From positions 1 to 43,015 of the IMG/VR virus record IMGVR_UViG_3300047550_005713: a stretch of 43,015 bases of DNA. One strand, written 5' to 3'. Each line of letters starts with the position of its first letter. The stretch's first letter is position 1. This stretch comes from a virus. The position numbers and the translations under genes were made by a program. Positions 9,742 to 16,624 of this stretch are shown in pieces. Under the pieces are notes generated by a model. That model saw only the letters and a list, made by a program, of their open reading frames with translations. It ran no database searches and was not told where the DNA came from.

Positions 9742-10506
9742 TTATTCGTTCCCTGGGAAGAAGAAATCTGAGGTGATGGGAATGTCGATATCGATCTCAG
9801 TACCGTCCTTAAGTTTTGCGGTGGTTTTTAATTCTATGTCCGGCGTATTTTTGTACATGTCTTGTCTAAGAGCTATAGAATCTCTGGACAACAGGTAACC
9901 TCCGTCTACAAAATCTCTTATGGATTTAACACTAGAATCTCCGTTTATGGATATTATCTGGTGTTTTAATCGAGTACTTACTGTACCTGCTTGAGTATTT
10001 AAGGTCTTCTTGAGATTTTTAATCTCTTGATCGACTTTCTTATCGTCTTCTACAGTAAGTATCTTATATGTAACTATGTTTTTAGTATACGGAAGCTCGA
10101 AAGTGAACTCGTTTTTCTCGTTGAGCTTATTGAAATCGATCTCTTTGTATTTTAGGTTCTGAAGATCCACTTTCACCACTTCGTCCTCGTCTGTGTTCGG
10201 ATTTTTGTACTTGAATGAATAGTCTTTTCCGTAGGCCAAAATCCTAGCCGCGATTAGCAAACCGTTACGGTCTCCAAGTATCATGCTGTCGTAATTTACA
10301 TCGGCAGGAATTAGAGCTCTTAGTGTTTTTTCTATCGCCAAACCCTGTCTTAGAAGGTTTATGTTGGTTAGAATATCCTCTTCTCGAGCTGTCATGTACT
10401 TCATTTCTATAGTACCAGAACTGAGGGGATTTTCTTTAGAATACAATTTCCCTTTAGAGGGTAGATCTACGATCTCTGTTGGAACTGAAAACTTCTTGTC
10501 TGTCAT
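9742..10506 (-). CDS. Baseplate hub protein, gp26/PF12322-like
   Basis: This 254-residue protein begins TEIVDLPSKGKLY, then LSSGTIEMKYMTAREEDILT, followed by NLLRQG and a pattern of short helices around residues 60-95. 'LPSkGk.Y....pl..g.ie.kymta.eEdiLt' is the signature opening of the T4 bacteriophage baseplate protein family (PF12322, T4 gp26). Members take part in baseplate hub assembly. The length is close to the usual family size. The ATG at 10506 sits 15 bases from a copy of the promoter-like element (10522-10533), and the gp19 terminator lies just upstream, so this gene starts its own transcript. That transcript probably continues through the 115-residue gene. Confidence 0.8.
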   Translation of the reverse strand: MTDKKFSVPTEIVDLPSKGKLYSKENPLSSGTIEMKYMTAREEDILTNINLLRQGLAIEKTLRALIPADVNYDSMILGDRNGLLIAARILAYGKDYSFKYKNPNTDEDEVVKVDLQNLKYKEIDFNKLNEKNEFTFELPYTKNIVTYKILTVEDDKKVDQEIKNLKKTLNTQAGTVSTRLKHQIISINGDSSVKSIRDFVDGGYLLSRDSIALRQDMYKNTPDIELKTTAKLKDGTEIDIDIPITSDFFFPGNE

Positions 10507-10521
10507 AAATTGTTTGTTTAT

Positions 10522-10533
10522 TTATAAATATAG
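10522..10533 (-). promoter_or_regulatory. Promoter-like element upstream of gp26-like gene
   Basis: Sense-strand CTATATTTATAA, containing the invariant core ATATTTAT found in eight gene-preceding positions. It lies between the gp19 terminator and the gp26-like start codon, 15 bases from the ATG. Because the site is partly palindromic, it also contains TATAAATA, the T4 late promoter -10 sequence, on the sense strand. Confidence 0.55.
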
Positions 10534-10555
10534 ACGTATAGGATTTTTTAGCGCA

Positions 10556-10589
10556 TAAAAAAACCCTCCCAAAAAAATTGAGAGAGTTT
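10556..10589 (-). terminator. Intrinsic terminator after tail tube gene
   Basis: On the minus strand an 8-bp stem AAACTCTC/GAGGGTTT (plus-strand arms 10582-10589 and 10561-10568, one G-T wobble) closes a 13-base loop. A run of seven T follows on the sense strand (plus-strand A run at 10557-10563, partly shared with the stem). It lies 18 bases after the tail tube stop codon. Confidence 0.65.
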
Positions 10590-10606
10590 TTCTACTTTTT
10601 GTTCTA

Positions 10607-11092
10607 TTAGAAGTTGAGTATGCAGTAATCCATCGCCAATGTAACATCAAGAACGGAAGCTTCCGTGTTAGACCAATCGTACGTACCGTAGTTGGAAGTC
10701 TTAATGAAAGCACCCTTGATGATCCACTGTGAAACGATATCTCCGACAGGACCCAGTATATTCATGCTGCAGTCCTTCTTATAGAAGTCGGAGTAGCCAT
10801 CACGACCGGTTACGGATTCGTGGTGCAGACGCAGCCATTCCATCACGGCCTGTTGACCGGAGGGAGTTACGGGGTTGTACAGTTGAAGAGCAAGATCTCT
10901 CCACATCGCCTTACCTTTGATCTTACGGTATACGTTGATGTGGTCGATCTTGATTTCGCCCTGTTCTACGCCCGGGGCGTCGGCCTTCTTGATGATGAAT
11001 GAGGGAATACCGTCGATATAAAATACGAACCTGTTCTGAACGATGGGTTCGAACGCGGTAAACATTATTTCTGAAGGATCTAATACAGGCAT
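10607..11092 (-). CDS. 19: Tail tube protein gp19
   Basis: This 161-residue protein (T4 gp19 has 163) is the tube subunit that forms the inner tail channel. Recognisable features are the N-terminal DPSEIMF, then NRFVFYIDGIPSFIIKKADAP, then EIKIDHINVYRKIKGKAMWR, the middle 'W.dL.LqLYNPV.PSGQQAVMEWLRLHHE', and the C-terminal 'G.YDW.NTEASVLDVTLAMDYC'. The family is PF06841 (T4-like virus tail tube gp19). It has its own promoter-like element (11118-11128) upstream and an intrinsic terminator downstream, so it is probably a monocistronic, highly expressed transcript. The coding sequence is visibly richer in G+C than the nearby baseplate genes, as is gp23. Confidence 0.93.
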   Translation of the reverse strand: MPVLDPSEIMFTAFEPIVQNRFVFYIDGIPSFIIKKADAPGVEQGEIKIDHINVYRKIKGKAMWRDLALQLYNPVTPSGQQAVMEWLRLHHESVTGRDGYSDFYKKDCSMNILGPVGDIVSQWIIKGAFIKTSNYGTYDWSNTEASVLDVTLAMDYCILNF

Positions 11093-11117
11093 CTTATTGT
11101 GTGTTTACGTTTTCTGT

Positions 11118-11128
11118 CTATAAATATC
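11118..11128 (-). promoter_or_regulatory. Promoter-like element upstream of gp19
   Basis: Sense-strand GATATTTATAG with the shared core ATATTTAT, 25 bases upstream of the gp19 ATG. It lies just after the end of the 51-residue gene. Confidence 0.55.
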
Positions 11129-11133
11129 GAAAA

Positions 11134-11289
11134 CTACTTTTTCTTTTTCTTATTTTCAGAAACCTTCTTTTTTTCCTTAGCCTCAAACAGTTTTTTCTTG
11201 TCGAGTTGTTTCTTGATGCTCTCATAGAGGGCTTTCGGAACTCTAACTCTCAATCGTGTGTCGTCGGAAAGGCTGCTTAAATTTTTCAT
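11134..11289 (-). CDS. Small Lys-rich protein of 51 residues between gp18 and gp19
   Basis: A complete small frame runs from ATG at 11289-11287 to TAG at 11136-11134. It encodes 51 residues beginning MKNLSSLSDDTRLRVRVPKA, followed by LYESIKKQLD and then a very Lys/Glu-rich tail ending in five Lys. The first 30 residues look like a real folded piece ('DDTRLRVRVPKALYESIKKQL', reminiscent of the short helix-rich openings of ribbon-helix or adaptor-like proteins), and the tail is unstructured and basic. It lies 20 bases after the gp18 stop, in the same direction, and fills what would otherwise be a gene-free gap. I do not recognise a function. A DNA-contacting or assembly role is conceivable because of its charge, but nothing proves this. 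Confidence 0.6.
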   Translation of the reverse strand: MKNLSSLSDDTRLRVRVPKALYESIKKQLDKKKLFEAKEKKKVSENKKKKK

Positions 11290-11309
11290 TGTTTGTTCTA
11301 TTTAGTCAA

Positions 11310-13103
11310 TTAGGAAAAGCTGGTACCTGTTGGCAGAACATTGAAGTTCAGGTAGATGTATTCTGCAGCTCTTGTGGGTTGCAGGTATATCGTACCAACC
11401 AGTTGGTTGCGGTCGATTACGTCAGGTGTGTTGTTGCTCTCGTCCATAGTCACCTGGAAGGCGTACAGACCTTGACGCTGTTGAACGTACTCAAGGTAAG
11501 GGTTAACCTGATTCAGGAATCTGTTACGAGTTACCTGGGTATTGGGTTCGAATACAAGTGTTTCGCCGACTTGACCGATGTAGCTTTTCAAAGCTATGAG
11601 CAATCTGCGAACGTTGACTCTATCAAGAGCAGAAGCTTTTGATTGTAACGTTTTCTGACCGTAGACAACTGTACCAACTCCAGGGAACACCGCTATTGGG
11701 TTCACTTTACCTTGGTACAGGAAGTTTCTGTCTTCTACGCTGACTCTGCGCTCTGGTTGTAGTACAGAAGCAAGACCACCGCGATTTAAACCTGCGGGAG
11801 CGAACCACTCAGCGGATACTTTATCGTTGTATTCGTACACTGAAGGTATCAAAGTAGAGGCGGGAACGTGGTTGATTTTACCAGTTTCGCGGCTACGAAT
11901 TTGTACCCAAGGCCAATAAGTGGCTCCGTAAGAATTATCGTAATTAGCGGCTTGAGCTATAGCTTGAGTTTTGCTTTGTGCGTATCCAACCATGTCTACC
12001 ACTGCGATTGCATCGCCCCTGTCTGAGACTAGTTGAAGTATGGAAGCTACTTGTGAAGGCGCATTTTGTGAAGTCAAACCAGGAGCATACAATACATTGT
12101 ATCTGTAAGCGTCCTTGTTTTTCATCATGTTTATTGCGATATCGTAGTTGCTAGTTCCACTAGTATTGATAGCGACAATGCCCTGTATGTTTTCAGCTAT
12201 TGTGTCAGAAGTACTATTAGGAATAGCTTCGTACATGTTCAAAGGAGCGGTTGTTGTACCGTTAGTAAGTTGACCGCCATATAGCGCGCCTTCTGCTCCA
12301 CCGAATGCTCCGTGAGCTGAGCCTGAACCTACTTTAGGTAATGAAGCCGTATATTGGTTCTTTGCAACTCCACGGTTATCGAAATAGTTAGGAGTAGTTA
12401 CATTCACTGATTTTACTCTAACGTAATTGCTCTTGTTAGCATAAGAACCTGTGGTTTGTGCGTAATAGTTTCCGTTCTCGTCGAACTGCGCGTTTGTCGC
12501 CGTATCGCCAAGTACAAAAGCTACGTAGTTGGGTTCGTTAGGATCCAAAGACAGGTTCGTCCAAGTCTCTAGTACAGCTTTGCTGGAATCGGTATCGTCA
12601 CCGCGTCTGATGACCAAGGAGAATAAACCTGAACCTGAGTTAGAAGCGACAACCTCGTAGCGTACGTTTGCGGTAGATCCGCTTGGCAGGGATCCGCTGA
12701 TTACGTTTGCTCCGGGAGCGGCGTTGTTCATTACCGTGCCAGGAGTCAGAGTAGTCAATTGGAATACTTCAGTAGTTCCATCTTGAGCGTACACAGATGC
12801 TGTTGCAGTAGTATAAGAACCGGATGCTACTCTTGTTACAAGAAGCGATGATCCGCCCTGTTCAAAATAGTTAAGAGCAGCAATGCTAGTTAAATACTCT
12901 AGTGTTGTGCCACCTGAAATGAATGTTGATCCGAATTTTGATTTATATTCAGAATATGATGTAACAAGGGTTGGTACGTTTACCAGTCCAGTTACCGTAG
13001 GGCCTATAAGGGCGGCTCCTGCGGCTATGGGACCCTGCGTTATTTGCGATAGATCGTTTTCTCTTAGGAAAACTCCGGGGGAAATCAGTGTTTCTGAAGC
13101 CAT
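11310..13103 (-). CDS. 18: Tail sheath protein gp18
   Basis: This 597-residue protein forms the contractile sheath. The N-terminus MASETLISPGVFLRENDLSQ followed by 'GAALIGPTVTGLVNVPTLVTSYSEYKSKFG' is the standard opening of contractile sheath proteins ('SPGVy.rE.D.S......g..aa.vGp..kGP...P..vtS...f...FG'). The C-terminal third carries 'SVEDRNFLYQGKVNPIAVFPGVGTVVYGQKTL' and 'ALDRVNVRRLLIALKSYIGQ', matching the conserved sheath C-terminal domain (PF04984/PF17482). T4 gp18 has 659 residues; the shortfall is in the variable middle domain. The start is preceded by the promoter-like element at 13126-13136. No Shine-Dalgarno sequence is visible before the ATG, only an A-rich leader. Confidence 0.95.
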   Translation of the reverse strand: MASETLISPGVFLRENDLSQITQGPIAAGAALIGPTVTGLVNVPTLVTSYSEYKSKFGSTFISGGTTLEYLTSIAALNYFEQGGSSLLVTRVASGSYTTATASVYAQDGTTEVFQLTTLTPGTVMNNAAPGANVISGSLPSGSTANVRYEVVASNSGSGLFSLVIRRGDDTDSSKAVLETWTNLSLDPNEPNYVAFVLGDTATNAQFDENGNYYAQTTGSYANKSNYVRVKSVNVTTPNYFDNRGVAKNQYTASLPKVGSGSAHGAFGGAEGALYGGQLTNGTTTAPLNMYEAIPNSTSDTIAENIQGIVAINTSGTSNYDIAINMMKNKDAYRYNVLYAPGLTSQNAPSQVASILQLVSDRGDAIAVVDMVGYAQSKTQAIAQAANYDNSYGATYWPWVQIRSRETGKINHVPASTLIPSVYEYNDKVSAEWFAPAGLNRGGLASVLQPERRVSVEDRNFLYQGKVNPIAVFPGVGTVVYGQKTLQSKASALDRVNVRRLLIALKSYIGQVGETLVFEPNTQVTRNRFLNQVNPYLEYVQQRQGLYAFQVTMDESNNTPDVIDRNQLVGTIYLQPTRAAEYIYLNFNVLPTGTSFS

Positions 13104-13125
13104 TTTTGTGTGTAGTTTATTCTAG

Positions 13126-13136
13126 CAATAAATATG
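13126..13136 (-). promoter_or_regulatory. Promoter-like element upstream of gp18
   Basis: Sense-strand CATATTTATTG with the shared core ATATTTAT, 22 bases upstream of the gp18 ATG, in the short gap after the 82-residue gene. Confidence 0.55.
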
Positions 13137-13156
13137 TTGTTCTCGGTCAAAACAAA

Positions 13157-13405
13157 CTACTCGATTTCACCAGTCTCTATATTTATCGTAACGTTTCCAT
13201 ACTTTTCTTTAAGTTCTTCTATGAGAGATGCCTCCCTAGCTTTCACTTCTATAACTCTTGCTTTTAGTTTTTGGATCTGGTCATCGATTATAGCACTTTG
13301 GAACCCTAGTTCTCCCAGGGCGGATGCAACCTCCAAACTGTCTTGTCTAACTAAGTTAACAAGTTTCAATTCGTGTTCAGATAACCTCTTCTTATCTTCT
13401 GACAT
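13157..13405 (-). CDS. Small coiled-coil protein (82 residues), tail module
   Basis: The ATG at 13405 overlaps the stop of the upstream gene in a TAATG arrangement, so the two are probably co-translated. The protein is helical and charged (residues about 8-68: ELKLVNLVRQ, then DQIQKLKARVIEVKAREASL). It ends in KEKYGNVTINIETGEIE, a short beta-like tail of the 'kyG.g.InietGe' kind seen at the end of several small phage proteins. It precedes gp18. I do not recognise a known function; a structural or assembly role is suggested only by its place. Confidence 0.6.
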   Translation of the reverse strand: MSEDKKRLSEHELKLVNLVRQDSLEVASALGELGFQSAIIDDQIQKLKARVIEVKAREASLIEELKEKYGNVTINIETGEIE

Positions 13406-13752
13406 TATTTTACCTTTTGACGCTTAGTAGTGTTTTTTACCGCTTTTTTCGGAGCAGCTTTCTTCTTGGCAGTAGGTTTTCTTTTCTTTAACTGGTTAAC
13501 CTGTTCTTGGTTAAGAAGTCCCACAGCCTTAACGAAATCTACTTTTGGATATTCAATTTTTTCTTCTATAACAGGCACTTCTGAGACTACAGGCGCTTGA
13601 GTTTCTAAAAGTCTTTCTTCCTCTTTAAAAGCGTTAGTGGGCTCTATGATTATGGTCTTCTCTTCTTGTTTGTTTCTTAAAAAAACATACAGATAAGAAA
13701 AACCCACAATACCGACCATGATTGCTATTACAGTAAAAAATATGGTTGCCAT
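13405..13752 (-). CDS. Small single-pass membrane protein with Lys/Ala-rich tail
   Basis: This 115-residue protein has one obvious transmembrane helix at residues 4-25 (IFFTVIAIMVGIVGFSYLYVFL), immediately followed by RNKQEEK. The middle is acidic (about 30-75), then comes a short folded-looking stretch (VDFVKAVGLLNQEQVNQLKK), and the last 27 residues are Lys/Ala/Thr-rich (KPTAKKKAAPKKAV and similar). It starts its own operon behind a promoter-like element and is coupled to the 82-residue gene. A membrane protein inside the tail gene block might be a lysis component, a superinfection-related protein or an assembly anchor; none of these can be assigned. The Lys/Ala-rich tail resembles histone-H1-like basic tails. 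Confidence 0.6.
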   Translation of the reverse strand: MATIFFTVIAIMVGIVGFSYLYVFLRNKQEEKTIIIEPTNAFKEEERLLETQAPVVSEVPVIEEKIEYPKVDFVKAVGLLNQEQVNQLKKRKPTAKKKAAPKKAVKNTTKRQKVK

Positions 13753-13767
13753 GGTTACAGATTTTAT

Positions 13768-13779
13768 TTATAAATATAG
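13768..13779 (-). promoter_or_regulatory. Promoter-like element upstream of membrane protein gene
   Basis: Sense-strand CTATATTTATAA with the shared core ATATTTAT, 15 bases upstream of the ATG at 13752. It occupies the 44-base gap that closes the sugar-enzyme operon. Confidence 0.5.
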
Positions 13780-13796
13780 ATAGATGACGAAAAAAG

Positions 13797-15626
13797 TTAA
13801 TTCTCTCTTCGATCTTCTGGCTTGTAATGCGATATTCTATTGTGATTTACTGGGGAAGCGAGCAGAATTCCGGGTTTCAATCTCCCTTCTAAACACTCTT
13901 GATACATATAAGACATCCAAGTCTGTTCGTAAGGTCTTTCCCAAGTGACGGATAAAAACATCTTCTTGTTACCCTCACGACTCACTATCATAGGCCAATT
14001 AGCATAGTATATGTTGCCTGATATATAAGCCAATCCATCGAACACATCTATAGTTTCAAACTTTGTTCTAGGAGCATTAGGATCGAATCCAGTTATTGGC
14101 AATCTATCGTAATCTGGGAAGTCTCTAGTTCTAATAATTTGAGGGACGTTATACCAAGATACTTGAACGTGATTGTCCATGTAGACTTCGGTAAAAGAAA
14201 ATTTGAGGAAGTCAAAACCCTCTCTCACCATAATTTTATGAAGGTTATCGTACATGTTAGGAACATACTTCCTAAATCCATTTCTACAATATCCTGTTTC
14301 TGTAGACGGATGCAAACCCATATCGTCTTCAAAGAAAAAGTAATAATCGCTATCCGATTCGTCAAAGTGTTGGGCTGCAAAGTATCTTCCTCCATTTATG
14401 CCCGTATTTTCGTTTCTGATTATGTGTTCAAATCCCCACTTATCGGCAATCTCACGGTTTTTTACGCGCGCCTCATCATTAGTGGAATTATCTATTAGTA
14501 TTTTTCTAGTCTTTTTTAACCAGTCTGGAGAATTGTCTTCGAAAGTTTTTAGTGTATGTTCAACTTGTTCAGGGAAATTGAACGTCAACATATACAAAGA
14601 CGTTTTCAATCCCGCTATCTGGGGATTGTTATTTTTTACTTTAGAATTCTGTTCGGGTTTTGGAACAAGTTCCGCAGTATCGTTTTGTAAGTTCTGAATG
14701 TACTTAACGATGAGTCCGTTTCCATCAAGTTCGTATCTTCTATAGTTGTACGGATTCAAATAAGACATGATGGTAAATATGCTCTCTTCAGTTCCCATAA
14801 ATCCTTGGGATAAAGAAGAGTCCAACAAAGAATAATACTCTGCGTTAGCGTCTCTAATAAGTGATTTTCTTCCTCCAAAAAGACCACCTCTACAGACATA
14901 TTTGACATCTCTGCGTGATATCTTATCCATGTGATCTTTTCTAAACCCATGTATTTCGTCTTTAGTTTCGTAAGGGTATGACAAGAACAGGAACGTATCT
15001 AAGTGCTTATTAATCTTATCGAGAACTCTTTCTTTTATGAAATAATTTTCCCAAACGGTATTAGTTATTCCCGCGTCTAACCACAAAAAGTACTCAGACT
15101 GGAACGGATCCCATATGGAAGCATCGCTCAACATGAACATCTTCGATTGAACTATGGGATTGTACCACTCTAAAGATGCTTGAGGAGAGGATTTCAACCA
15201 TCCGTTCTCTCCCGTTTGATTTAACCATTCAGGACTTGTTCTTATTGATTGAGTTTTTTCCCAAAAAGGTTCATACAATCTTTTTATATCTTCTAATTCG
15301 TAAATCTTAACGTACGTATTTTCTTTGCTTCTAACTTCCCAGATCAGGTGTTCGTATTCCTTTTGAATGTATATGAACATGTTTACAGGAATCTGTAAGA
15401 AATTTTTGAAGTGTTCTATATAGTGACTAAAATCTCTTCCTGGTCTGTTTATATTCCAAAGACCTGTGACAAGCGTGAGTTCTTTATTCTCTACTTGTAC
15501 TTTGCTTTTTTCTTGTAAAAACTTACTAAGCTGCTCTATTTCTGTTTTAGAGAGCGTATTTACTCTGTCAAGCAAATCTTTCAATTGCGGTTGATTTAAT
15601 ATGAACTGTTGATCTAGTAAACTCAT
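13797..15626 (-). CDS. Two-domain glycosyltransferase: HtrL/YibB-like plus GT2-like
   Basis: This 609-residue protein is a fusion. Residues about 50-310 resemble the HtrL/YibB family (PF09612): TLVTGLWNINRPGRDFSHYI, then NMFIYIQKEYE, and near residue 180 YFLWLDAGIT, the acidic 'WLDaG' site typical of that family. Such proteins sit in surface-polysaccharide clusters and are thought to be GT-A-type transferases. Residues about 340-600 look like a GT2-type GT-A domain: LYMLTFNFPEQVEHTLKTFE, ILIDNSTND, RNENTGINGGRYFA, then near residue 433 YYFFFEDDMG, a plausible metal-binding EDD site. It is the last gene of the sugar-enzyme operon, five bases after the preceding gene. Donor and acceptor are unknown. 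Confidence 0.7.
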   Translation of the reverse strand: MSLLDQQFILNQPQLKDLLDRVNTLSKTEIEQLSKFLQEKSKVQVENKELTLVTGLWNINRPGRDFSHYIEHFKNFLQIPVNMFIYIQKEYEHLIWEVRSKENTYVKIYELEDIKRLYEPFWEKTQSIRTSPEWLNQTGENGWLKSSPQASLEWYNPIVQSKMFMLSDASIWDPFQSEYFLWLDAGITNTVWENYFIKERVLDKINKHLDTFLFLSYPYETKDEIHGFRKDHMDKISRRDVKYVCRGGLFGGRKSLIRDANAEYYSLLDSSLSQGFMGTEESIFTIMSYLNPYNYRRYELDGNGLIVKYIQNLQNDTAELVPKPEQNSKVKNNNPQIAGLKTSLYMLTFNFPEQVEHTLKTFEDNSPDWLKKTRKILIDNSTNDEARVKNREIADKWGFEHIIRNENTGINGGRYFAAQHFDESDSDYYFFFEDDMGLHPSTETGYCRNGFRKYVPNMYDNLHKIMVREGFDFLKFSFTEVYMDNHVQVSWYNVPQIIRTRDFPDYDRLPITGFDPNAPRTKFETIDVFDGLAYISGNIYYANWPMIVSREGNKKMFLSVTWERPYEQTWMSYMYQECLEGRLKPGILLASPVNHNRISHYKPEDRREN

Positions 15627-15630
15627 GGCT

Positions 15631-16623
15631 TTATTTTTCGTTAAAATCGTATATCAATTCGTGAACTCTGTCTTGTGGCAATCCATTAAATCTCTCATAA
15701 AATCTAACTAACAAATCTCTATTTGATTCTATGAATTCTTTTCTAGTATTGGCATTTTTAAATCGTTCTTCCCCTAACGCAAATCTGCAACGGAAATAAC
15801 TATTTTCTGGATGGTACGCATGAGCTATTACGTAGAGTCCATTTATACACATGTCTTCTATTGATAATCCGTAGCGTATCTTCATCATCTGCGCTACCAA
15901 TCCAAATAACCACTCATCGGTCATCGTCCAGAATCCTTGAAGTAGATCATGAGATTGTATTTCGTAACAGTGTTTTATCATGTCATCCCACATGTAAAAG
16001 AATTCCATGAGCATCTCTGTGTCTTGAAACCAAAATCCTCTAGCCCATCCATCTAAAAGCGTATACGGATTGGGTACAGATTTCATGGTTTCTTTATCGT
16101 ATCCTCTTTTTTCAAATACGTCTCCGTAAGATTCGTACATTCTATTAATATCCGTGTGATGCTGCATCAGGGGTCCGAATATAACATTTCTATCACCGAA
16201 TTTCTCTATCATCCTATCGACTCCATTTTCAAATTCTCCCCTGAAATTGATCAAACAATCAGTGTTACATAGTATGAATTTTGTAATGTTATTTTTTGCT
16301 AACCACGGAAGTATGAATCTGTGATTGTGATCTGGAAATATGTTGCCTTTGGACACCTCGGATAGCAACTTTTCTACATACACTTCATGATCCGCGTCCG
16401 TTATATACGCTGTTTTCCAACTAGCGTTTTTAGCAAAATCGTCCATTAAATCCAATGAATTTAGAACGATCAAATTGAAATCAGTCTTTACATCCTTCAG
16501 TAACTCTGGTGTGGGTGTCATAACCACGACATTATACTCTTTAGGAATATACTTAAAACTGGTTTCCATGGTTTTGATGAACTGGTAACCCACCGGGTGG
16601 AATACAATGTAAAAATCTTTCAT
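15631..16623 (-). CDS. Putative glycosyltransferase (GT-A-like), family unassigned
   Basis: This 330-residue protein begins with a Rossmann-like beta-alpha pattern (FYIVFHPVGYQFIKTMETSF, then NVVVMTP and FNLIVLNS). It has a candidate acidic nucleotide-sugar site at residues 116-124 (KFILCNTDCL). Later segments include GWARGFWFQDTEMLMEFFYM and WTMTDEWLFGLVAQMMKIRY. The pattern of one strand ending in N-T-D followed by a later 'D-E-W' acidic site is compatible with a GT-A fold, but I do not recognise the family. The gene sits two bases from the carbamoyltransferase gene and five bases from the HtrL/YibB-GT2 gene, so a role in the same pathway is likely. The functional call is mostly contextual. 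Confidence 0.45.
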   Translation of the reverse strand: MKDFYIVFHPVGYQFIKTMETSFKYIPKEYNVVVMTPTPELLKDVKTDFNLIVLNSLDLMDDFAKNASWKTAYITDADHEVYVEKLLSEVSKGNIFPDHNHRFILPWLAKNNITKFILCNTDCLINFRGEFENGVDRMIEKFGDRNVIFGPLMQHHTDINRMYESYGDVFEKRGYDKETMKSVPNPYTLLDGWARGFWFQDTEMLMEFFYMWDDMIKHCYEIQSHDLLQGFWTMTDEWLFGLVAQMMKIRYGLSIEDMCINGLYVIAHAYHPENSYFRCRFALGEERFKNANTRKEFIESNRDLLVRFYERFNGLPQDRVHELIYDFNEK

Positions 16624-16624
16624 T

